Positions 44,819 to 52,533 of a DNA stretch of 64,000 nucleotides are shown here, in pieces. A model generated the notes under the pieces. The model was given only the letters and a program-made list of their open reading frames with translations, was not told the DNA's origin and ran no database searches. This DNA is from Mesorhizobium helmanticense (GTDB lineage Bacteria > Pseudomonadota > Alphaproteobacteria > Rhizobiales > Rhizobiaceae): positions 1 to 64,000 of the forward strand of contig NZ_PZJX01000018.1 in NCBI RefSeq assembly GCF_003034915.1. The letters run 5' to 3'. The position numbers and the translations under genes are program-made. Each line of letters starts with the position of its first letter. Within the stretch, counting starts at the first letter, position 1.

Positions 44819-46297
44819 ATGACGCTGAGTTTCGATCCGGCCACAATCGCCGTTCCCAAGGGCCATCATATTGGCGGCCGGTCCATTGAACTACCGGGCA
44901 GGGAGATCGAGGTTCTTCGCCCTTCCGATCTCCAGCCCATGGGCATCATCACCGATGGCGGCGAAGCGGCAGTGCAGCAAGCCGTCGATGCCGCCAAAAA
45001 GGGACTCGCACAGAGCCGCTGGGCGAAGATCGCGCCACGCGATCGCGCCGCCGCGCTCATGCGCTTCGCGGCGCTGATCGAAGAGAATGCAACCTATCTC
45101 GGACAGCTGGAGGCGATGGGATCGAGCCGGCTGATCTCGATGACGATTGCCCGCGACGCGGTGCGCACCGCCGGCGTCGTTCGCTACTACGCCGAGTTCT
45201 GCGACAAGATCGAAGGCACGGTCACCTCGACCGAGGCGAATGCGCTGAGCATGGTCAAACACGAGCCCTATGGCATTGTCGGCGCGATCGTTCCCTGGAA
45301 CTTCCCGATGATCACCGCGGCCTGGAAATTCGCCCCGGCGCTGGCCGCCGGCAACGCCGTGGTGATGAAGACGTCGGAACTGACCCCGCACAGCCTGCTG
45401 GCGCTAGCGGAGCTTGCCGCCAAAGCCGGGGTTCCAGCGGGCCTGTTCAATGTCGTCAATGGCTACGGCCACACAACGGGGGCGGCGATCGTGCGCCATC
45501 CCGATATTCTGAAAATCTCCTTCACCGGTTCGACGCAGACCGGTGCCGCCATCATGACGCTGGCCGCCCAGTCCGGCATCAAGCCGGTCACGCTCGAGCT
45601 CGGCGGCAAGAGCCCACAGCTGGTGCTGGCCGATGCCGGCGATATCGATGTGGTGGCCGGCCGTGTCGCTGCCGCCTTCATGGACAATGCCGGCCAGGTC
45701 TGCACGGCGGGTTCGCGGCTGATCGTCGAGGACAAGATTGCCGACCAGCTTGTCGAGCGCGTCATCGCCCGCACCAAGGCGATCAAGGCGGGACCGACCT
45801 GGGACGAAACCACGACCTTCGCGCCGATCATCAGCCGCAAGCAGCTCGAGCGCATCGATACGATGGTCCGCGCCAGCATCGGTGAGGGCGCTTCCGTGGT
45901 CACCGGCGGTACGGTGCTGGAAGGCCGCAACGAGGGCAGTTTCTACGCGCCGACGATCCTGGAGAATGTCTCCAACGACAATATCGGGTTCAAGGACGAG
46001 TTTTTTGGTCCGGTACTGACGGTACGGACCTTTGCCGATATCGAGGAAGGCCTCGTCCAGGCGGCGCATCCGATCTACGGACTCGCCGCCAGCGTCCACA
46101 CCACGGATTTGAAGAAAGCGCTCAAGGCAGCGGATTCGATCGAAGCCGGCATGGTCTGGATCAACCAGCACGGACGCGGCCCGGAGTTCACCTACCCGGC
46201 CGGCGGCTACAAGGGTTCCGGCTTCGGCAAGGATATGGGCCGTGCCGGCATCGAGGCGTTCCTGCGCCAGAAGGCCATCTGGGCCAATTACGCCTGA
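44819..46297 (+). CDS. Aldehyde dehydrogenase
   Basis: A 492-residue NAD(P)-dependent aldehyde dehydrogenase. Motifs: IVPWNFPMITAAWKFAPAL, TLELGGKSPQLVLADAG with the general-base Glu, NAGQVCTAGSRLIVED with the catalytic Cys, and KDEFFGPVLTVRTF. The C-terminus GGYKGSGFGKDMGRAGIEAF is typical of betaine/aminoaldehyde/phenylacetaldehyde-type members. AAGGAAAG precedes ATG 44819. It is the second aldehyde dehydrogenase of the locus and is followed by a GMC alcohol oxidase-like gene, suggesting alcohol to aldehyde to acid oxidation in sequence. Confidence 0.9.
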   Translation: MTLSFDPATIAVPKGHHIGGRSIELPGREIEVLRPSDLQPMGIITDGGEAAVQQAVDAAKKGLAQSRWAKIAPRDRAAALMRFAALIEENATYLGQLEAMGSSRLISMTIARDAVRTAGVVRYYAEFCDKIEGTVTSTEANALSMVKHEPYGIVGAIVPWNFPMITAAWKFAPALAAGNAVVMKTSELTPHSLLALAELAAKAGVPAGLFNVVNGYGHTTGAAIVRHPDILKISFTGSTQTGAAIMTLAAQSGIKPVTLELGGKSPQLVLADAGDIDVVAGRVAAAFMDNAGQVCTAGSRLIVEDKIADQLVERVIARTKAIKAGPTWDETTTFAPIISRKQLERIDTMVRASIGEGASVVTGGTVLEGRNEGSFYAPTILENVSNDNIGFKDEFFGPVLTVRTFADIEEGLVQAAHPIYGLAASVHTTDLKKALKAADSIEAGMVWINQHGRGPEFTYPAGGYKGSGFGKDMGRAGIEAFLRQKAIWANYA

Positions 46298-46311
46298 GCG
46301 AGCGCAAGCAC

Positions 46312-48006
46312 ATGCAATTCGACTACATCATCGTCGGCGGCGGCTCGGCGGGCGCCGTGCTCGCCAGCCGCCTCTCGGAGAACGGCGCGAAGCAAGTCGC
46401 GCTTTTCGAAGCCGGACCCGACACACCGCCGGATGACGTCCCGGAGGTGATCGCCGACAGCTATCCCGGCCTTTCCTATTTCGACCCGAAATACCATTGG
46501 ACGGAACTGCGCGTCTTCAACCGCTCGCCGAAACAGAACGCGCAAGTGGTCAAGACGGCCAAGCTCGAACAGGCCAAGGTGATGGGCGGCGGCTCCAGCA
46601 TCAACGGCCAGTTCGCCGTGCGCGGAATGCCGCATGACTATGACGAATGGGAAGGTCTCGGCCTGCCCGGCTGGGGATGGGACGGCATGCTGCCCTATCT
46701 CAAGAAGCTGGAACGCGATCTCGATTTTGATGGCGAACTTCACAACAAGAGCGGGCGGATTCCGATCCGCCGCGTCTTTCCGCAAGACTGGGCCGGCTTC
46801 ACCAGATCCGTCCTCAGCGTGACGGAAAGCGAGTACCCCTACCGGCCGGACTACAATGGAAGTTTCGAGGACGGCTCGTTCCCGCTGCCTTTGTCGAACG
46901 AGAACGACCGCCGCGTCTCGACCGCAATCGGCTATCTCGACGCCGAGGTGCGGGCCCGCAAGAACCTGCACATCTTCGCCAATGCGTTCGTTGAGCGATT
47001 GGTGACGGAGGGAACGCGCATCACCGGTGTCGAGGCCACGATCGCTGGCCGCACGACGATCTACAACGCCAACGAGACAATCGTTTCAGCCGGCGCCCTG
47101 CATTCGCCAGCGATCTTGCTTCGTGCCGGCATCGGGCCGGCGGCGCAGCTGAAGCGGCTGGGCATTGAAGTGGTCGCCGATCGCCCCGGCGTCGGTGAGA
47201 ACCTGACCGATCATCCGCATATAGCCGTCGGCGCGCATTTCAAGAAATCCGCACGGCTCAAGCCCGGTCAGCGCCGCCACATCTTCCTGGGTGTGAGATA
47301 CTCTTCCAACTATGCCGGCTGCCATCCCGGCGACATGCTCCTGATGCCGGTCAACCGTGCCGGCTGGCATCCGCTCGGCAAGGCGATGGGCGCGCTCAAT
47401 GTCTGCGTCAACAAATCCTATTCGCGCGGAACAGTCACCTTGAAGTCGGCGATCCAGACTGACGAGCCGATCGTCGATCTGAATATGGCCTCCGATGGTC
47501 GCGACCTGATGCGCCTGGTCGATGGCTTCAAGCGCATCTGCAGGATCATGCAATCGCCCGATGTCCAGCAGCACGTCAACACCTGGTTCCTGGCCGGCTA
47601 CAGCGACGAGGCGCGCGCGCTCAGCGTGCGCAAGCCGTCGAACTGGATCAAGACCGCGACCGCGGCCTACCTCTTCGACTACGCGCCGTTCTTCCGCGAG
47701 ACCTTGCTCAAACGCAAGTTCGGCACCACCGATCGCATCCAGGCGATGCTCGGGAATGAAGAGCTGATCGCCGACTGGGTCAAGCAGTCCGTCTGGTCGG
47801 GCTGGCATGTCTCGGGCACTTGCAAGATGGGCGCCGACAGCGATCCTCTGGCAGTGCTCGACGCCGAGTGCCGTGTGCGCGGCGTGCAGGGTCTGCGCGT
47901 CGTCGATGCCTCGATCATGCCGACGATCATCGCCGCCAACACCAACATCACGACCATCGCCATCGCCGAAAAAGCGGCGGATCTGATTTTGAATTCCCGA
48001 CAATAG
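46312..48006 (+). CDS. GMC-family FAD-dependent oxidoreductase
   Basis: A 564-residue flavoprotein of the glucose-methanol-choline family. The FAD site is DYIIVGGGSAGAVLASRLSE. GMC signature 1 is around VMGGGSSINGQFAVRG, and signature 2 around NETIVSAGALHSPAILLRAG. The catalytic His region is WSGWHVSGTCKMG, and the end VDASIMPTIIAANTNITTIA is the usual C-terminal FAD block. It should oxidise an alcohol to an aldehyde, as choline dehydrogenase does. It starts 14 bases after the aldehyde dehydrogenase gene, which would take the product further. Confidence 0.9.
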   Translation: MQFDYIIVGGGSAGAVLASRLSENGAKQVALFEAGPDTPPDDVPEVIADSYPGLSYFDPKYHWTELRVFNRSPKQNAQVVKTAKLEQAKVMGGGSSINGQFAVRGMPHDYDEWEGLGLPGWGWDGMLPYLKKLERDLDFDGELHNKSGRIPIRRVFPQDWAGFTRSVLSVTESEYPYRPDYNGSFEDGSFPLPLSNENDRRVSTAIGYLDAEVRARKNLHIFANAFVERLVTEGTRITGVEATIAGRTTIYNANETIVSAGALHSPAILLRAGIGPAAQLKRLGIEVVADRPGVGENLTDHPHIAVGAHFKKSARLKPGQRRHIFLGVRYSSNYAGCHPGDMLLMPVNRAGWHPLGKAMGALNVCVNKSYSRGTVTLKSAIQTDEPIVDLNMASDGRDLMRLVDGFKRICRIMQSPDVQQHVNTWFLAGYSDEARALSVRKPSNWIKTATAAYLFDYAPFFRETLLKRKFGTTDRIQAMLGNEELIADWVKQSVWSGWHVSGTCKMGADSDPLAVLDAECRVRGVQGLRVVDASIMPTIIAANTNITTIAIAEKAADLILNSRQ

Positions 48007-48022
48007 CAAAGGACCTCAAGCT

Positions 48023-48805
48023 ATGCGCAAGAACAAGGTGAAGGACATTTGGGCCGCCGGCGGCGAAGTGGTGACGGGCTGGCTCGGCATTCCGTCGTCG
48101 ATCTCGGCGGAACTGATGGCTCAGCAGGGCTGGGACGCGCTGACCGTCGACCTCCAGCATGGCGCGACCGACTATGTCGACGCCGTGCCGATGCTGCAGG
48201 CGATCTCGACGACGGATACGACGCCGATGGTGCGCGTGCCGTGGAACGATCCTGCGATCATCGGCAAGGTACTCGATGCCGGCGCCTATGGCGTGATCTG
48301 CCCGATGGTCAACACGGCCGAGGAAGCGGATGCCTTCGTCAAGGCGTGCCGCTACTTCCCCAAGGGCGGCCGCAGCGTCGGCCCGCTGCGCGCTTCGCTC
48401 TATGCCGGCGCGGACTATTTCCAGCATGCCAACGACACCATTATCACCATGGCGATGATCGAGAGCGAGCAGGCGGTGAAGAACCTGGAAGACATCCTGA
48501 AGACGCCTAACCTCGACGCCATCTTCGTCGGCCCGTCGGACCTTGCGGTGACCATGGGCGAGGCGCCCGGTTTCGATCCGCGCTATCCGGCCGTCTACGA
48601 GGCGATCGAATACATCGCCGCCAAGTGCAAGGAGGCCGGCGTCATTCCGGGCATCCATTGCGGTTCGGTCGCCTATGGCGTCGACATGCGCAAACTGGGC
48701 TATCGCTTCATGGCCTATCTGTCCGACTTCCGCATGCTGCAGCAGATGGTGGCGCGGTCGCTGCCGGCCTTCCGTGCCGGGACGCCGAGCGCGATCGCGC
48801 CCTGA
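48023..48805 (+). CDS. HpcH/HpaI-family aldolase
   Basis: A 260-residue class II (metal-dependent) aldolase of the HpcH/HpaI/citrate lyase beta superfamily. LTVDLQHGATDYVDAVPML holds the conserved D-x-x-HG region, VRVPWNDPAIIGKVLDAGAYGVICPMV (split: VRVPWNDPAIIGKVLDAGA) the arginine and barrel core, and MIESEQAVKNLEDIL and FVGPSDLAVTMG the metal and phosphate sites. Such enzymes split 2-keto-3-deoxy or 4-hydroxy-2-oxo acids to pyruvate (or oxaloacetate-like) plus an aldehyde. The aldehyde could feed either aldehyde dehydrogenase of the locus. AAAGGA precedes the ATG. Confidence 0.9.
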   Translation: MRKNKVKDIWAAGGEVVTGWLGIPSSISAELMAQQGWDALTVDLQHGATDYVDAVPMLQAISTTDTTPMVRVPWNDPAIIGKVLDAGAYGVICPMVNTAEEADAFVKACRYFPKGGRSVGPLRASLYAGADYFQHANDTIITMAMIESEQAVKNLEDILKTPNLDAIFVGPSDLAVTMGEAPGFDPRYPAVYEAIEYIAAKCKEAGVIPGIHCGSVAYGVDMRKLGYRFMAYLSDFRMLQQMVARSLPAFRAGTPSAIAP

Positions 48806-48827
48806 TCGGCACAACGGATCGATCACC

Positions 48828-50093
48828 ATGGCATCGACAGGCATACCGCGCGGCAAGGTGACGGTCATCGGCGCCGGCATCGTTGGCATCTGCACCGCGA
48901 ACTACCTGCTCAAGCAGGGTTTTGCCGTAGAGGTGGTCGATCCGGCCTTGCCGGGCTCGGAGGAGCAATGCTCCTTCGGCAATGCCGGCGGCATCTGCCC
49001 GGGATCGTGCATTCCAAACTCGATGCCCGGCGTGCTTCGCAACGTGCCGAAATGGCTGATGGATCCGGAAGGTCCGTTGATCGTGCGGCTGGCCTATCTG
49101 CCGCACGCGCTGCCCTGGCTGCTGCGCTTCCTCGCCGCGAGCCGCAAGCCGCGTGTCGAGGAGATATCGGCGGCCATGCGCTCGCTGCACCGCTACACGT
49201 TCGAGTGCTATGAGCCGCTGATCAAGGCCGCCGGCTGCGAGGACCTGTTGCAGAAGCGCGGCCAACTCTTCGTCCACGAAACGGCGGACGGTCCGTCGAA
49301 GGGCGCCTATGGGCTCGGGCTGCGGCGCGAGCATGGCGTCAAGGTCGAGATCCTCGATGCCGACGAAATCCGCCAGCTCGAACCAGCCCTGGCGCCGATC
49401 TTCAAGAGCGCGGTCTATCTGCCCGAACAAGGGCAGTGTCCCAACCCCGGCCGGCTTGTCGCCAAGCTCGCCGAACATGCGGCACGTCAGGGCGCCCGCT
49501 TCATCAGGGCAAAAGTGCTCGGCTTCGATATGGGTCCCAATGGCCCGTCGGCGCTGCGGCTGGAAGGTGGCGGGCGCATGCCGGTCGAAACCGTGGTGCT
49601 GTGCGCCGGTGCCTGGTCCGGCGACCTTGCTCGCAAGCTTGGCGACCATATCCCGCTCGAGAGCGAGCGCGGCTATCACATCATGGTTAGGAGTGCCGAT
49701 ACCGGCCTGCGCATCCAGACCATTTCGGCCGACCGCAAGTTCGTCGCTTCGCCGATGGAGGATGGCCTCAGGATCGCCGGCAATGTCGAATTCGCCGGGC
49801 TGCAAGCGCCCGCGAACATGAACCGGGCGGATGTTCTCCTCAAGCAGGCTCGACCGATGTTCCGAAAACTGGAGGTCGGCGAGGTCACGCGCTGGATGGG
49901 GCATCGGCCAGGAACGCCCGACAGCATTCCCGTCATCGACCGGGCGTCGCGGGCCAAGAACGTCATCTACGCCTTCGGCCATGGCCATCAAGGCCTCATC
50001 GGAGGCGCCGTCACCGGCAAGATCGTGTCGCAACTTGCGGCCGGTTTGCCGCCGGCGATCGATCTGACGCCGTTTCGGGCGGATAGGTTCTGA
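48828..50093 (+). CDS. FAD-dependent D-amino acid oxidoreductase, DadA-like
   Basis: A 421-residue FAD-dependent enzyme of the DadA/glycine oxidase family. The dinucleotide site is VTVIGAGIVGICTANYLLKQ, followed by SFGNAGGICPGSCIP, typical of DadA-type dehydrogenases, and near the end MGHRPGTPDSIPVIDRAS and AFGHGHQGLIGGAVTGKI. No signal peptide; peripheral membrane association is likely. With the epimerase at 41286 it would oxidise the D-configured imino acid (for example cis-4-hydroxy-D-proline), which is how hydroxyproline pathways run. Start ATG 48828 chosen because the longer frame overlaps the aldolase gene. Confidence 0.88.
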   Translation: MASTGIPRGKVTVIGAGIVGICTANYLLKQGFAVEVVDPALPGSEEQCSFGNAGGICPGSCIPNSMPGVLRNVPKWLMDPEGPLIVRLAYLPHALPWLLRFLAASRKPRVEEISAAMRSLHRYTFECYEPLIKAAGCEDLLQKRGQLFVHETADGPSKGAYGLGLRREHGVKVEILDADEIRQLEPALAPIFKSAVYLPEQGQCPNPGRLVAKLAEHAARQGARFIRAKVLGFDMGPNGPSALRLEGGGRMPVETVVLCAGAWSGDLARKLGDHIPLESERGYHIMVRSADTGLRIQTISADRKFVASPMEDGLRIAGNVEFAGLQAPANMNRADVLLKQARPMFRKLEVGEVTRWMGHRPGTPDSIPVIDRASRAKNVIYAFGHGHQGLIGGAVTGKIVSQLAAGLPPAIDLTPFRADRF

Positions 50094-50156
50094 TCTTGGA
50101 GCGTGCTGCGTGCTGCTGTACCAGCAGGCCTTTCCGTTCTTGCATGGGGAAACGAC

Positions 50157-51596
50157 GTGACCGCGAACACCAATATACAGGCCGTGGAGCAGATCGACGC
50201 GCAAAGCGTCTACGCCGTGTTGATCTGTGATCTGGTCGGCCTGCGTTTCGGATCCGACGGCAAGCCTGACACGAGCGAGGTGCGCGCACATATCAAGGCC
50301 AAGGGCGGCCGCTTCCACCGGTCCGCGCTTGGCGACAAGGCGGATCTCGAACGGGGCCGGGTGCATTTCTTTTACCAGCCGGACCTCAGCACACGGGAAG
50401 AACTGATCGAAGCCGCCGGCGACGGGCGCTATGACGCCGTCATCGCCGCCGCGACCTTCCTGCCTGCGGAGACCGTCTTTCCGCTGGCCGGCGTGCGGAT
50501 CGGGGCCGGCACCGGAAATATGGGCTCACGCTCGTGGGGCGGCGGCAGCGGCGAGGGCGGCTCCGCGGTGCTGATGAACACGCCCGGCATCAACAGTCGC
50601 GCCACGGCGCAGATGGTGATGAAGGCGATCCTGAAGGTGCTGCCGGATCTTCCGGTCGACGTGCTTCACGAGCGAGTGGCGCGCGGCGCCTTCGACACCG
50701 GCAGGGAGCTGCGCGATTTTCCGACGCAGAAGCTCGAAGGCAAGACGATCGCGATCATCGGCTATGGCAATATCGGCCGCGAGGTGGCGAAGCTCGCCCG
50801 CGCCTTCGGCATGCGCGTGGTGATCCACGCACGGCCACGGCACCGCGACTGGATAGAAGCCGAGGGCATTGTCTTTGCGCCAGACCTCGTCGAAGCAGCT
50901 GACGGCGCCGATGTGCTGAGTGTCCATGTCGGGTTGGGCCAACAGGATACGCAGAACGGGCGCTACGCCAATGCCGGGCTCATTGGGGCGGACGTATTGT
51001 CCCGCATGAACAAGGGCGCGGTGCTCGTCAACTACGATCGCGGCGAGCTTGTCGATGCAGCGGCACTTGGCGATGCCCTGGAGACAGGGCGGATTCGTCA
51101 TGCGGCGGTCGATGCTGACCTATTCAGGGATCCGTCGACCGGCAGCCTCTCCGGCCCGATGTTGCCTTATCTCGATCTGGTCGAGCGGCATGGCGATAAA
51201 CTTGAACTCCTGCCGCACGCCGCGGCCGATACGGATCACCCGTCGCGCGTCGCCGGCGCCAAGCAGGCCGTGGACCAGATCTTCGACGTCATCTGCCGCC
51301 AATCGGTGACCAACGCAAAAGGCACCGTGCCGCCGGGGTACCTTTCCCTCGGAGTAACCACGCCCCCCGGCATCGGGCCGGTAACAGCCGGCGACCTGTT
51401 GAAGCTGACCGCTCAGGAATGCTCCGACCTCGCGGATATCTGCAAGCGGCAAGCCCGGCTCTGGAACGCTCTTTCAAACGCGCAGCCGGACGAGCGCGGC
51501 AAGATCGTCGCCAGCCGGGGCGAGGAACTTGTCCGGCTGATAAATCGCCTTTGCGTTGGTGTTGATAAATCGAACCTCAGAGGGCCATATCGCTAA
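50157..51596 (+). CDS. D-isomer-specific 2-hydroxyacid dehydrogenase family protein
   Basis: A 479-residue NAD-dependent dehydrogenase. The NAD motif is KTIAIIGYGNIGREVAKLARAFG. The catalytic arginine is in NYDRGELVDAAALGDAL, the Glu/Asp region in AVDADLF, and the His in LLPHAAADTDHPSR. It is longer than usual (about 310-410 residues): the first ~130 residues are unlike the standard catalytic domain, and ~80 residues follow the His motif. GTG 50157 with GGGGA upstream is chosen over a frame from 50103. Last gene of the catabolic operon; may reduce or oxidise a hydroxy/keto acid intermediate. Confidence 0.85.
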   Translation: MTANTNIQAVEQIDAQSVYAVLICDLVGLRFGSDGKPDTSEVRAHIKAKGGRFHRSALGDKADLERGRVHFFYQPDLSTREELIEAAGDGRYDAVIAAATFLPAETVFPLAGVRIGAGTGNMGSRSWGGGSGEGGSAVLMNTPGINSRATAQMVMKAILKVLPDLPVDVLHERVARGAFDTGRELRDFPTQKLEGKTIAIIGYGNIGREVAKLARAFGMRVVIHARPRHRDWIEAEGIVFAPDLVEAADGADVLSVHVGLGQQDTQNGRYANAGLIGADVLSRMNKGAVLVNYDRGELVDAAALGDALETGRIRHAAVDADLFRDPSTGSLSGPMLPYLDLVERHGDKLELLPHAAADTDHPSRVAGAKQAVDQIFDVICRQSVTNAKGTVPPGYLSLGVTTPPGIGPVTAGDLLKLTAQECSDLADICKRQARLWNALSNAQPDERGKIVASRGEELVRLINRLCVGVDKSNLRGPYR

Positions 51597-51738
51597 ACTG
51601 ATTTTTCCCGGATAGCGACCCAGTGGGGCAGGGGAGAAGTGCCATCGCCCGCTTTTTCGCGCATGACGGTACTTCGTCCACTGAAGCATTCGCCTTGGCG
51701 AATTCACGTAGTTGTCCATTGTCGGGACTCGACCGCGG

Positions 51739-52112
51739 CTAGCGACCATCAGGCGTTCCATTCCTCGCAAGTTCTGCGCAGAAATCCAGGAAAGCGCGGG
51801 CCTTGGCCGCCGGGTGGCGGCGGGACGGGTGAATGGCAAAAAGCGGAAAGGTCTCGTCCGGCCAGTCGGGGAAGAGATCAATCAGCGCGCCGCTTGCGAT
51901 CCAGTGCCCGATGCCCAAAGACATGACCTGCGCCACGCCGGCTCCTGCAAGACGGGCCTGCAGCATGGTGTTGACATCGGTCAGCAGGAGCGGCCCGCTC
52001 GTCGGGACAGGCAGGATCTGTTTGCCGCGCTGGAATTCCCATTCGAAAGGCCGTTCCGTGCGGGGATTGCGGAACTGAATGCAGGCGTGATCGGAGAGAT
52101 CCTCCGGCTTTT
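51739..52112 (-). pseudogene. LysR-type regulator, C-terminal fragment
   Basis: About 124 codons encoding the end of a LysR effector-binding domain: GKPKKPEDLSDHACIQF, RPFEWEF, then VAQVMSLGIGHW, LFPDWPDETFPLFAIHPSRR and AKARAFLDFCAE. The helix-turn-helix and the first part of the domain are missing. The frame breaks off at about 52112, where the sequence changes directly into a DUF302 gene relic on the other strand. It is therefore a truncated gene, not a small regulator. Confidence 0.8.
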
Positions 52113-52430
52113 TCGGCTTGCCAACGCTCCTTCGAGGACATCGTTGCTGCCTTCAGGGCTGAACTCGGCGGTATTGAGGACGGCGCGATCCCGCGAGAGG
52201 TTACCGCTGCGACGAGCCACGCCGACTTCGAGACCCGCATCAGGGAATATGAGAGTCGAAGCGGTTTCAGGCGCTTCAACAACTGGCGAGATTCGTTTAG
52301 CCTATGATCTGCTCTATTGTCTGATGAGCCGGCTGCACGACGAAGACGCATCCGCCCCGGCTCTCAAACTGGATGCCATGCTCCGTGCCTTGGCGAACTC
52401 GCAGCTGGGACGGTCGCTTGAGATCGACAA
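52113..52430 (+). pseudogene. DUF302 gene relic with internal deletion
   Basis: Plus-strand frames match the intact DUF302 gene at 59904 of this window. The first block reads QRSFEDIVAAFRAELGG and TSHADFETRIREYESRSGF (intact copy: RRSFDDVVAAFEAELGN and TSPADFESRIRAYEGRSGF). After RFNN about 50 codons are missing and the frame shifts; the second block reads TGEIRLAYDLLYCLMSRLH and LKLDAMLRALANS. The start is missing too. It is a decayed paralogue, joined to the LysR fragment at its left end. Confidence 0.82.
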
Positions 52431-52533
52431 AAACCAGCATTGTACAAGCGCCAACGCAGAGGTAGGTGAAATGGAAACTTCAGGCGGATGGATGGTGGGC
52501 CGGCACGCTTGATTGTTCTTTTGTCAGGGCTCC

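Noticed and set aside
48708..50366. 552-codon open frame antisense to the DadA-like gene
   Set aside because: It mirrors a well-supported gene on the other strand. Long antisense frames are expected in GC-rich DNA, and its translation is rich in Arg, Gly, His and Ala with no family motif.
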